Assembly (NCBI GenBank): GCA_000710935.1
Contig: BAYV01000013.1
Location: 84,276 to 148,275, forward strand
DNA: 64,000 nt
Direction of reading: 5' to 3'
Origin: Iodidimonas nitroreducens
Lineage (GTDB): Bacteria > Pseudomonadota > Alphaproteobacteria > Sphingomonadales > Rhodothalassiaceae
The position numbers and the translations under genes are program-made. The notes under the pieces are model-generated. The model was not told the DNA's origin and did not search any database. It worked only from the letters and a program-made list of their open reading frames with translations. This document shows positions 33,842-42,277 of this stretch, one piece after another. Positions within the stretch are counted from its first letter, which is position 1. Every line of letters starts with the position of its first letter.

Positions 33842-36190
33842 ATGTTATCGAAGGCTCATAGACGGTCGGCCTTATTATCAGGGATTGCCCTGATTTCTAT
33901 TATCAATGGGGTATCAAACAGCGCTTGGGCGCAGCAGTCTGTCGAGACGGATGCGGCGGATCGAGGCATGCTGGAGGAAATCATCGTCACTGCGCAAAAG
34001 CGCGAGCAGGCGGCCATCGATGTGCCAATCACCATGACGACCTTCAGCCCGGAATTTCTGGCCCGCCAGGGGATCGATGAAATGGACCGCCTGTCGGATT
34101 TCATCCCGGGCGTGCGGATTGATGAGCAAAGCGTCAATAATCCTGCGATCAATGTGCGCGGGATCACGACCGATAATGGCGCCGCCACCACCCAGCCCCG
34201 GGTTTCGGTGTTCCAGGATGGGGTGGATATCAGCCGTCCGCGTGGATCATCGATTGCCTTGTTCGATCTGGAGCGGGTCGAGGTTTTGAAAGGGCCGCAA
34301 AGCACGCTTTTGGGCCGGGGCGCGATGGTGGGGGCGATCAATTTCATTTCAGCCCGGCCTGAGAATACCACCAATGGCTCATTTGCGGCTGAAGTGGGGG
34401 ATTTCGACCGGCGCAAGATCGAGGGGCATTTCAACACCCCGATCATTGATGATCTGTTGTTATTCCGCATCGCCGGGCAATATCGCGAGCGGGATGGCCA
34501 TATCAAAAACATCACCGGTGAAGCGCAATCGCAAAATCCCAATGCAAGGCTTAGGGGCAGCGATTTGCAGGGCATCGGCACCTTTGCCCTGCGGGGATCC
34601 CTTGCTTATACCCCGGAAAGCCCGTTTTCCACGACCCTGATCATTAATTATCAAAATGATGATCAGCCCGGCACATCCTTTAAAAGCACGGTGGTGGCGC
34701 CTACGGGCGGCGATACCAGCCCTTTCAGCTTTGCCGAATTCGATCAGGGTGCCGATCTTGGTATCGAGCGTGAACTTTGGAGCGCAACCCTCAATAGCCG
34801 CTATGAGATTTCCGATGTTTTAGGCTTCAGTGCGATCACCAGTTGGCGGACGTTCGATGCCGTTGAACTCTTTGATGCCGATGGGTTTCAGGCGCGCTTT
34901 TTGGAATTTATCGAAGATGCATCAAGCGATCAGTTGAGCCATGAAATGCGGCTCGATTATGATGCGGGCAATGGTTTTGCCGGTTTTATCGGGGCCAATT
35001 TCTTTTATGAAAAGGGCACCCAGCGCGTTGTTTCGGTCACCGATGAGCGGGTGTTTGCCAATCTGATACTTGGAACCCCTTTTGTGGGGGCGGATGGCCA
35101 GGTTAATCTTGTGCCCGGCTTTCCCGATGATCCCTTCATCGAAGAACAAACCAATCGGGGTGAAAATTACAGCTATGATCTGTTCGGCGATGCCTCTTGG
35201 GCGGTAACCGATCGGCTGGAATTGACCGGTGGTGTGCGCTTTTCATTTTCGGATGTGGAAAGTGCGCTGATTGTGCCGGATTTCTCACCTAACCGCGCGC
35301 CCAGCTTCCCCAATAATTTTGTTTTGCCCTTGTTCCGCATCGGCGCGGCGGGCAGCGGGATCGATGAAAGGGATGAAACCTTTACCGGTATCACCGGTCG
35401 CATCGCGGCCCGCTATGCGCTCACCGATACGCTCAATGCCTATATCAGCTATGCGCGCGGTCGGCGGCCCGAAACTTTGGAAGAGCAAGGGGCCACCAAT
35501 CTGATCGAGATTTTCAAGGAAGAAACCCTCAATAGCTATGAAGCCGGGCTGAAATCCAGCTTCCTTGGCGGCCGGATGACCCTTGATGCGGCTGTTTTCT
35601 ACTATGATTTCAATAATTTCCTGACAACTATCGACAATCCGGAGACCACGACTTTGGATGCCATCACATCCGATGATGGAGAAGCCAGCACTATTGGTTT
35701 TGAGGCGGATCTGCGCTGGCAGGTGATCCCGGAATTGTTCTTCTTTGCCAATTATGGCTTTCTTGATTCCAAAATATCAGGAGATGAAGCCAAATTCGGG
35801 CCGAAAGATACGGTTGGTTTCGTTGCGGGGGATCGCTTTCGGATCAGCCCCAAACATTCTTTTGCCATCGGGGCCGATCTATTGGTGCCCATCGGCAAAG
35901 GGGTGAGCTTTTACCTCAATCCCAGCTATACCTATACCAGCCGTATCTTTTTCACTGATGATAATCAGCAAAGCGGCGGCGTTAATCAGCAGCCTTCTTT
36001 TGGGCTTGCAGATTTGCGCGGGGGCTTTCAGGTGCGGGATGGCCAGCTTTCCATCGGGGGCTTTGTGGAAAATGCCTTCGATAAGAATTTCCTGATTGAT
36101 AGCGGAAATACAGGTGGTGGATTTGGCTTGCCGACCCAGATTGCCGGGCCGCCCCGGATGTTCGGCCTTGAGGTGCGCGGGCGTTTCTAG
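33842..36190 (+). CDS. TonB-dependent outer-membrane receptor
   Basis: 782 residues. Signal peptide ending in NSAWAQ, TonB box EEIIVTAQKR, plug domain with DVPITMTTFSPEFLARQGID, NPAINVRGITTD, VFQDGVDISRPRG and the plug-end signature LERVEVLKGPQSTLLGRGAM followed by GAINFIS. A beta-barrel of about 22 strands ends in the aromatic GLEVRGRF, the outer-membrane assembly signal. GGGGAAAC precedes the ATG. Substrate unknown; no siderophore or sugar genes are adjacent, and the sequence type (IIVTAQKRE) is the broad class common in sphingomonads and relatives. A strong terminator follows directly. Confidence 0.9.
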   Translation: MLSKAHRRSALLSGIALISIINGVSNSAWAQQSVETDAADRGMLEEIIVTAQKREQAAIDVPITMTTFSPEFLARQGIDEMDRLSDFIPGVRIDEQSVNNPAINVRGITTDNGAATTQPRVSVFQDGVDISRPRGSSIALFDLERVEVLKGPQSTLLGRGAMVGAINFISARPENTTNGSFAAEVGDFDRRKIEGHFNTPIIDDLLLFRIAGQYRERDGHIKNITGEAQSQNPNARLRGSDLQGIGTFALRGSLAYTPESPFSTTLIINYQNDDQPGTSFKSTVVAPTGGDTSPFSFAEFDQGADLGIERELWSATLNSRYEISDVLGFSAITSWRTFDAVELFDADGFQARFLEFIEDASSDQLSHEMRLDYDAGNGFAGFIGANFFYEKGTQRVVSVTDERVFANLILGTPFVGADGQVNLVPGFPDDPFIEEQTNRGENYSYDLFGDASWAVTDRLELTGGVRFSFSDVESALIVPDFSPNRAPSFPNNFVLPLFRIGAAGSGIDERDETFTGITGRIAARYALTDTLNAYISYARGRRPETLEEQGATNLIEIFKEETLNSYEAGLKSSFLGGRMTLDAAVFYYDFNNFLTTIDNPETTTLDAITSDDGEASTIGFEADLRWQVIPELFFFANYGFLDSKISGDEAKFGPKDTVGFVAGDRFRISPKHSFAIGADLLVPIGKGVSFYLNPSYTYTSRIFFTDDNQQSGGVNQQPSFGLADLRGGFQVRDGQLSIGGFVENAFDKNFLIDSGNTGGGFGLPTQIAGPPRMFGLEVRGRF

Positions 36191-36213
36191 ATAACCGCGC
36201 AGGCTTGTCAATC

Positions 36214-36264
36214 AGCCGCGTGCCCGGATCATCAAAGGGATGAGAGGGGCACGCGGTTGTTTTT
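36214..36264 (+). terminator. Intrinsic terminator after the TonB-dependent receptor
   Basis: Arms CCGCGTGCCC (36216-36225) and GGGCACGCGG (36247-36256) pair perfectly over 10 bp, extended by one wobble and one A-T pair, and the plus strand continues GTTTTTGG. It starts 24 bases after the receptor stop codon. Confidence 0.8.
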
Positions 36265-36271
36265 GGCTCAT

Positions 36272-36886
36272 CTATTCTTTGAACAGCATGAACAGCGTGG
36301 GATCATCAGGGGCCCCGGTCGCGGGAAGCCCACGCGCAGCCTGAAAGCGGGTGATCGCCGATTTCAAATCATCCTCGCCTTGCGCCGATGGATTGTGAAA
36401 GCCCAGTTCGGCCAAGCGTTCGCGGATGCGATCAAGGGTGCTGCGATAAAGCCGCATGGAATTGCTGGCCCCCGCAATCTCGACAAGGGGGCTTTCAGTT
36501 TTCACCGCATCGGGCTTTAAGCTTTTGGTCATGGCATAAACTGCCGCGAAAAAAGGCTCATCGGCATTGGCGCTACACCAGTTTTTCAAGGAAATCGCGA
36601 TATAGCCATCCGATTGCCAATCAACGATATCATAAATGCCGGTTTCATATTGATTGACCGCGGTGAGATAGCCCGAAGCCCAGCCGAAATAGGCATCGAT
36701 CCGATCATCGCGGGCATCGAGGGATTCGACAAAAGCGCTGCATTTCGCAAGCCCCATGCCCTTGATCGCCAGATTGCCGTCTTTATCGGCGGCCTGTGCG
36801 GCACCCCCACCAAAAGCGGTGGCGGCAAACAGGAAACCGCTGAGCACGAGGCTCAGCGGCAGTTTTTTGGAAGGGGTATTAATCAT
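36272..36886 (-). CDS. Exported protein with Rap1a/HdeA-like and peptidoglycan-binding domains
   Basis: 204 residues. Signal peptide (LSLVLSGFLFAATAFGGGAA, cleavage near QAADKDG). Residues ~40-125 look like a Rap1a/HdeA-type helical domain (MGLAKCSAFVES, AYFGWASGYLTAVNQYE, LKNWCSANADEPFFAAVY) with two conserved cysteines that probably form a disulfide. Residues ~150-204 match a PG_binding_1 repeat (IRERLAELGFHNPSAQGE, ITRFQAARGLPATGAPDD). It starts 7 bases after the end of the nuclease gene and is its operon partner. Cell-wall anchoring or a periplasmic helper is a guess. Confidence 0.65.
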   Translation of the reverse strand: MINTPSKKLPLSLVLSGFLFAATAFGGGAAQAADKDGNLAIKGMGLAKCSAFVESLDARDDRIDAYFGWASGYLTAVNQYETGIYDIVDWQSDGYIAISLKNWCSANADEPFFAAVYAMTKSLKPDAVKTESPLVEIAGASNSMRLYRSTLDRIRERLAELGFHNPSAQGEDDLKSAITRFQAARGLPATGAPDDPTLFMLFKE

Positions 36887-36893
36887 AAAATAC

Positions 36894-39302
36894 TCATGAC
36901 CTTAAGGCTAAAGACCGTTTGCGGGACAAGGCGACCAGAAGGAAGAATCCGACCAGAAACAGCAGCAGGCTTGAGACCGTAGGAATATCAACAAGCTGTG
37001 GCAGCAAGAAGCTGGCAAGGACCGGATCATGATCAGCAAAGAATTCCAAAAGGCCGCTATTGAGATGAACGATATCGATCAGTGGATTTTGCTGCAAAAG
37101 CTGTGACGAGATCAAGATATGATCGAGAAGCTGCGCATTGCCTTCAAAAATGAAGGAAAAGAGATCTTCGGGCGTCAGCTGCAATTGTGCCAGATTGGTC
37201 AGGATCTGATTGGTCGTCAGTCCGGTCAGGGCCAAAAGGGGTGCCATGAACTGAAACTCGTTCAGATCGCCCAAAGCAATGATATTGGCCGTGGGGTTGT
37301 CTGACAGCAGACCTTCGATGAAGCTGTTGACCAAGGTTGCCTGAGCCACACGCTTGTCTTCACCGCCATTGATTGATGGCTGCACGGTTCCAAACAAAGG
37401 CGATGATCCACCTTTCGAGGTGAAGTGATTATTGACGATGGTCACTTCATGGCCATTGAACACAAAGGTGCCCACCAGTGGCTTGCGGGCATTGTCGAAA
37501 GCGGGATCGCTATCGGAACCGGGCAGGGTCATCAAAGATCCGGGAACCAGATCCACACGATCAGGATTATAAAGGAATGCCGTGCGGATATTCGCCCCCG
37601 GCTCGCCACCGCTGGTGTTATTCACCGGGGCGATTTCAGCAAATTCAAGGCGGGGCCCCCCGGCCTCGACAATGGCATCGATCAGCAACTGCAAAGTCAG
37701 GGCTGCTGATGTGGTGCCATCATTGGTGGGGCCGCTGCCATCCTGGATTTCCTGCAGGCCAATGATATCGGGGCTGAGCAGGCCATCCACGATCTGCCGC
37801 GCCAGCCCGGCAAATTTTTCGGGGCCATCGGATGGATCGAGATTAAGCACATTATAGGTGGCAACGCTCAAGCGATCACCGCCCACCGCAATGCTGGCAG
37901 TTTCCGGGGCGATGGAACCAGCAGTCGCCACAGGGGCTTCGGTTGCCAGTAATTCAAAATTGCCGAAATTGAAGGCAATGACACCCGTGACATCGCCAAG
38001 CGTGTCGCCCATCTGAACGGATGGGTTATTGCCCGCCAGCAGGCTGTCATCGATCTGCAGGCGTTCAGGATTGAAATCGCCTTCGGATATGGTGATGCCG
38101 CCTTGTGCATTCATGCCGGTGGCATTGGCGCCCTGATCGGCGACCGCGAAAATTTCACCAAATTGATTGGTGGTCGCCACCGCCTGGGCATCCGATAAAG
38201 TCACCCGCATGCCTTCAAGGCTTTCAAAGAAATCGATGCCATCGGTTTCAGGATTGAAAGTGGCGAAATTATCACTGTCGATGCTTTGGGTGGGGGCCTG
38301 GCGTCCGCCATTGCCAATGATGGTGGCTGTGGGCAGGGCATTGCCCTGGCTTTCCACCGTGATGAGGGGGCCGGTGATCTGGGTGCCAGACAGATTATTG
38401 CTCGATGCGCCACCCGGGGTGAATTCACCCACCGTTCCATTGATCGAAACACTATCCCCCAGCGCAACATCGGGGGCCGTGCCGGTGAAAACGAACAGGG
38501 CATCTGATGTGGCATCATCGCCATCACCAATTGGATCCTGAACATAAAAGCCATTATTGGCCAGAACGGTCACGATCCCGCTGGTTTCCACCTGCTGATC
38601 AACAAAGGATGAAAGATGCCCGGCGCCCTGAATGGTGGGAATGCTCACCGCTTCGGCAACAGGTGGGGGCGGTGGGGGCGGGGGTTCACTGCCTTCGCCA
38701 TCCAGTGTTTGATTGCTGTTCACAGCGCCTGCGGTATTGGCCGCCGGGGCGTCCCATTGAAAGGCGGTGGTCAAACGGCCCGATGCATCGGTCGTGAGGT
38801 CGCCACCACTGATATTGCCGCTCACCTGCACAGAAAAGCCGATCGGCGTGCTGCTGGTTTCCCTGACACCGATATCGGTGCTGCTAAGACCCAAAGCCGC
38901 GCCAGAGGTGGCGGTGAATGTGCCCTCATAGCTTAAAAACTGCACGACCCGGCCGGTATTATCCACCAGCGCCATGCCATCGGGTCCGCCATTCTGGATG
39001 CCATTGGTGTCGAAATTCAGGGTTTCAAAGCCAAAACCATTGAGATCATTGCCCAAGATGCCGCCGAGATTGATGGTGTTATAAACGGCACCACCATTGC
39101 CATTGATCAATTCAACCGACCAGCCGCTGAGATCGGTACCGGCAAGACCCGCGATTTCGATGAATTCACCCTGATCCCTGCCATCATTATCATAGTGCAC
39201 TTCATTGAAAAACGGCGTGGCTAAGGCGGGCGCGGCACTGCCCGTTAGAATAGCGGCTGCGGAAAGCGCCGATAAAAATCTGGAACGACGAAGATACTTC
39301 AT
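36894..39302 (-). CDS. ExeM-like secreted endonuclease/exonuclease/phosphatase-family nuclease with C-terminal membrane anchor
   Basis: 802 residues. Signal peptide (LSALSAAAILTGSAAPALA), lamin-tail-type domain at ~30-190 (FFNEVHYDNDGRDQGEFIEI, DLSGWSVELING), a proline linker (PPPPPPP), an OB-like domain (VSIPTIQGAGHLSSFVDQQV, NNGFYVQDPIGDGDD), and an EEP catalytic domain from ~475: VATYNVLNLD, DIIGLQEIQD, NNHFTSKGG, ALGDLNEFQ, LLDHILISS and FADHDPVLASF supply the metal and phosphate ligands. The C-terminus is a tripartite sorting-like tail: IPTVSSLLLFLVGFFLLVAL then SRKRS. Related ExeM nucleases are surface-exposed and exported by type II secretion, which this genome has. Confidence 0.85.
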   Translation of the reverse strand: MKYLRRSRFLSALSAAAILTGSAAPALATPFFNEVHYDNDGRDQGEFIEIAGLAGTDLSGWSVELINGNGGAVYNTINLGGILGNDLNGFGFETLNFDTNGIQNGGPDGMALVDNTGRVVQFLSYEGTFTATSGAALGLSSTDIGVRETSSTPIGFSVQVSGNISGGDLTTDASGRLTTAFQWDAPAANTAGAVNSNQTLDGEGSEPPPPPPPPVAEAVSIPTIQGAGHLSSFVDQQVETSGIVTVLANNGFYVQDPIGDGDDATSDALFVFTGTAPDVALGDSVSINGTVGEFTPGGASSNNLSGTQITGPLITVESQGNALPTATIIGNGGRQAPTQSIDSDNFATFNPETDGIDFFESLEGMRVTLSDAQAVATTNQFGEIFAVADQGANATGMNAQGGITISEGDFNPERLQIDDSLLAGNNPSVQMGDTLGDVTGVIAFNFGNFELLATEAPVATAGSIAPETASIAVGGDRLSVATYNVLNLDPSDGPEKFAGLARQIVDGLLSPDIIGLQEIQDGSGPTNDGTTSAALTLQLLIDAIVEAGGPRLEFAEIAPVNNTSGGEPGANIRTAFLYNPDRVDLVPGSLMTLPGSDSDPAFDNARKPLVGTFVFNGHEVTIVNNHFTSKGGSSPLFGTVQPSINGGEDKRVAQATLVNSFIEGLLSDNPTANIIALGDLNEFQFMAPLLALTGLTTNQILTNLAQLQLTPEDLFSFIFEGNAQLLDHILISSQLLQQNPLIDIVHLNSGLLEFFADHDPVLASFLLPQLVDIPTVSSLLLFLVGFFLLVALSRKRSLALRS

Positions 39303-39426
39303 GGTTTCCCCCTTGATTGAATGACCCGCATGAAAGCTATCGTCTGTTTATGACAGCAACAAGACCATTTTTAACACTTTGTTAATATTTTTAGCAGGGG
39401 ATCAAATTTTTGTATCATATCGGGAC

Positions 39427-39467
39427 AATTAAAATAAAAACCCCGGCCTGTGGTGAAACAGACCGGG
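39427..39467 (-). terminator. Intrinsic terminator after bdhA
   Basis: CCCGG-C-CTGT and ACAG-A-CCGGG pair with one internal mismatch (39442-39467). Read on the minus strand the hairpin is followed by GGTTTTTATTTTAATT, a good U-run. It lies about 100 bases downstream of the bdhA stop. The rest of the 39303-39563 interval is the AT-rich promoter region of the nuclease gene, with no gene seen. Confidence 0.75.
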
Positions 39468-39563
39468 ATCATTGAGAAAGGGTTTGAGCGTCTATGTTCC
39501 GAATCGGGTTCAGGATAAACCGAAAGACGGCTTGATTTTAAACCCGGATAGGGCGGCTTTGGA

Positions 39564-40346
39564 TCATTCCATCACCCAGCCATGGCTGACGATCAGGGAT
39601 TGCCCGGTCAGTGCCTTTGATTGGCTGCCTGCGAAAAACAACACCGCCTGTGCCACATCTTCCACGGTGGTGAATTCCCCATCCACGGTATTTTTCAGCA
39701 TCACATTTTTGACGACATCATCCTCGCTGATGCCCAGGGCCTTGGCCTGTTCGGGGATCTGCTTATCCACCAAAGGCGTGCGTACAAAGCCGGGGCACAC
39801 CACATTGGCCCGCACATTATGCTTGGCCCCTTCCTTTGCCAGCACCCGCGCCAATCCCAAAAGCCCATGCTTTGCCGTAACATAAGCCGATTTCAGGGGT
39901 GAGGCTTCTTTGGAATGAACCGAGCCCATATAAATGATCGAGCCGGATTTCGCCGGATACATATATTTCAAACAGGCTTTGGTGGTGAGAAAGGCACCAT
40001 CAAGATGCACGGCCAGCATCAATTTCCATTGATCGAAGGGAAACTCTTCGATGGGATGGACGATCTGCACCCCGGCATTGCTGACCAGACAATCGATCCG
40101 CCCATAGGTTTGATGCACTTTGTCGATGCCCGCATTCACCTGATCTTCTTTGGTGACATCCATTTCGATGGCCAAAGCCCTGCCGCCCTGAGCGATGATC
40201 TCATCGGCGGTTTTTTGGGCGGCATCCATTTTCAGATCGGCGATCACCACCGTTGCCCCTTCCTTTACAAAGGCAAGGGCGATTTCCTTGCCAATGCCGC
40301 TGGCTGAACCGGTGATGATGGCGATCTGATCTTTAAAGCGGGTCAT
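39564..40346 (-). CDS. bdhA: 3-Hydroxybutyrate dehydrogenase (SDR)
   Basis: NAD-dependent conversion of 3-hydroxybutyrate to acetoacetate, used in breakdown of poly-3-hydroxybutyrate. 260 residues. Cofactor motif [18 protein letters not shown] motif in [17 protein letters not shown], catalytic serine in [16 protein letters not shown] (YxxxK), and the family-typical [19 protein letters not shown] with the substrate-binding glutamine. C-terminus [11 protein letters not shown] is typical of BdhA. AAAGGATAG precedes the ATG. Downstream of and co-directional with the patatin gene, 70 bases apart. Confidence 0.92.
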   Translation of the reverse strand: MTRFKDQIAIITGSASGIGKEIALAFVKEGATVVIADLKMDAAQKTADEIIAQGGRALAIEMDVTKEDQVNAGIDKVHQTYGRIDCLVSNAGVQIVHPIEEFPFDQWKLMLAVHLDGAFLTTKACLKYMYPAKSGSIIYMGSVHSKEASPLKSAYVTAKHGLLGLARVLAKEGAKHNVRANVVCPGFVRTPLVDKQIPEQAKALGISEDDVVKNVMLKNTVDGEFTTVEDVAQAVLFFAGSQSKALTGQSLIVSHGWVME

Positions 40347-40416
40347 AAACTATCCTTTTGAAATCGAATGATTGGGGGCAGGGGGCAAAGCCACCGATGC
40401 CATGGTTGCATTGTTT

Positions 40417-41592
40417 TCAGGAAGCTTTCAGGGGTGCGGACTGCTTCTTTTTTATCTCGGCTATCAGGCGATCATGGATCACATCGAAAAGCCGCACGCC
40501 CTTGTTTTCATGATTGGGCGCAAGCCAGGGCTGGGCTTCCATGGTGATGCGGGCATCGGATAAGCCCTGTTGCCAGCGCCTGTCCATGGTTGTGCGGCTG
40601 AAATCATAATCCTTCGATGCGCCTTGTGGCTCTGTGGGCCGATAAATGATTTGCACGATATCCATTTCGGTTACGCAGCCATGGGCATAAAGGCGTTTGG
40701 CCTCGGGGCTATCGGCCAGTTCCTTGGGCAGAAGCTTATGCAATTCATTGATGGCGTGGCGCACATCATGTTTTTGCGCAAAGGCATCGGTATTCACCCG
40801 GGTGCGGCTGCTATAGCGGATATCCTTTTCCCGTTCCGATACCATATTCAGATCCTGGGGCAGGGGGCCAAAGGCTTGAAATACATCGACCTGAAAGGTC
40901 AATCGGCTGCGGCGGGGATAGTAATCAAGCACATATTGCAAGGGCGTGTTGGAAACCAGCCCGCCATCCCAATAATATTGGCCATCGATTTCAACCGGCG
41001 GAAAGCCGGGCGGCAGGGCACCGCTGGCCATGATATGTTCGGGCCGAATGGTGATATCGCGATTATCGAAATAGGCAAAACGACCGGTTTCTACATTCAC
41101 CGCCCCCACGCTGAGGCGCATTTCATCGGGATGATTGATACGCTCGAAATCCACGAGATCAAGCAGGGTTTGCTTTAAGGCATCGGTGGAATAATAGCTG
41201 CTGGGCTTTTCCGGGGCCAGCCAATCGCTAAGGCTGAGGGGCTTGAAAAATCCCGGCTGGCCAAACATCAAAGCCATATTGGCGCCAAGGGATTTTTGCA
41301 AAACGCGCAAAGGGCCGGATGGTGCTGCGGGCCAAAGGGCGGTGGGGGCGGTGATCAGGCTCCAGAAATCACGCAAGCGGGCCACCCGATCCTTAGGCTC
41401 ATTGCCGGCGATGATCGCGGCATTGATGGCCCCGATGGAAATCCCCGCTACCCAATCAGGCTGATAATCCGTGCCGTCCATCGCTTCATACACACCGGCC
41501 TGATAGCTGCCGAGCGCGCCACCCCCTTGCAGAACGAGGGCGGTTTTCTTGTCATAAGCGGACGCTTTGGTTTTCGAATTCATCTGAGCCAT
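40417..41592 (-). CDS. Patatin-like phospholipase with DUF3734 tail
   Basis: 391 residues. Patatin catalytic dyad: oxyanion loop LQGGGALGSYQAGVYEAM, nucleophile in GISIGAINAAII (GxSxG), and aspartate in YYWDGGLVSNTPL (DGG). The C-terminal ~110 residues fit DUF3734 (FSRTTMDRRWQQGLSDARIT). No signal peptide, so cytoplasmic. Patatins of this type are often found beside 3-hydroxybutyrate dehydrogenase genes in alphaproteobacteria, which suggests a role in lipid or polyhydroxybutyrate granule metabolism (inference). Confidence 0.87.
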   Translation of the reverse strand: MAQMNSKTKASAYDKKTALVLQGGGALGSYQAGVYEAMDGTDYQPDWVAGISIGAINAAIIAGNEPKDRVARLRDFWSLITAPTALWPAAPSGPLRVLQKSLGANMALMFGQPGFFKPLSLSDWLAPEKPSSYYSTDALKQTLLDLVDFERINHPDEMRLSVGAVNVETGRFAYFDNRDITIRPEHIMASGALPPGFPPVEIDGQYYWDGGLVSNTPLQYVLDYYPRRSRLTFQVDVFQAFGPLPQDLNMVSEREKDIRYSSRTRVNTDAFAQKHDVRHAINELHKLLPKELADSPEAKRLYAHGCVTEMDIVQIIYRPTEPQGASKDYDFSRTTMDRRWQQGLSDARITMEAQPWLAPNHENKGVRLFDVIHDRLIAEIKKKQSAPLKAS

Positions 41593-41797
41593 AAAAAATC
41601 CTGCGTGAGTGATGCCTTTAAATAGGTGAGGTCATAGGCATTTGCACTATGCGCCCTTAAATGTGATCCTGATTTGTCATATGATAGGATGCGGCAGCCG
41701 ATTCTGGTGGTGCGATGCGATTGCGCCTACGACCGGATCGCCTTTATAAAGCGTGCAGATTGTGACGATCCGATGATTTCAGAGCAGGGAGAGAGCC

Positions 41798-42277
41798 GTG
41801 GCGGAATTCAGACTGAACGGAAAAGCAGTATCGGTGGATGCCCCCGATGAGACCCCGCTTTTGTGGATCATCCGCGATGAACTGGGCCTTATGGGCACCA
41901 AATTCGGCTGCGGCATCGGCCAATGCGGGGCCTGCACCGTGCATCTTGATGGCACAGCCACCCGTTCGTGCATCACGCCGCTTTCCATGGCACAGGATCT
42001 GGATGTTACCACCATCGAAGGCTTGTCGGCTGCGGGCGACCATCCCTTGCAACAGGCATGGGTGGATGAGCAGGTGCCCCAATGCGGCTATTGCCAATCG
42101 GGCCAGATCATGCAGGCGGCCCAGCTTTTGGCCGATGTGAAAAATCCCACGGATGACGATATCAATCAGGCGATGAGCGGCAATCTGTGCCGGTGCATGG
42201 CCTATGCGCGCATCCGGCGGGCCATTAAAAAGGCAGCCGAAATGACCCCAATGAATGCGGAGACGACGAATGGCTGA
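41798..42277 (+). CDS. iorA: Small [2Fe-2S] subunit of an isoquinoline-1-oxidoreductase-type molybdenum hydroxylase
   Basis: 159 residues, cytoplasmic-type ferredoxin subunit without own signal. Plant-type [2Fe-2S] loop [16 protein letters not shown] with the fourth cysteine in RSCITPLS, and the second cluster domain [16 protein letters not shown] plus [13 protein letters not shown]. Electrons pass from the molybdenum centre of the large subunit through these clusters. Start is GTG at 41798, with GGGAGAG upstream. Overlaps the next gene by 8 bases. Substrate unknown; aldehyde or N-heterocycle oxidation is usual for the family. Confidence 0.88.
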   Translation: MAEFRLNGKAVSVDAPDETPLLWIIRDELGLMGTKFGCGIGQCGACTVHLDGTATRSCITPLSMAQDLDVTTIEGLSAAGDHPLQQAWVDEQVPQCGYCQSGQIMQAAQLLADVKNPTDDDINQAMSGNLCRCMAYARIRRAIKKAAEMTPMNAETTNG

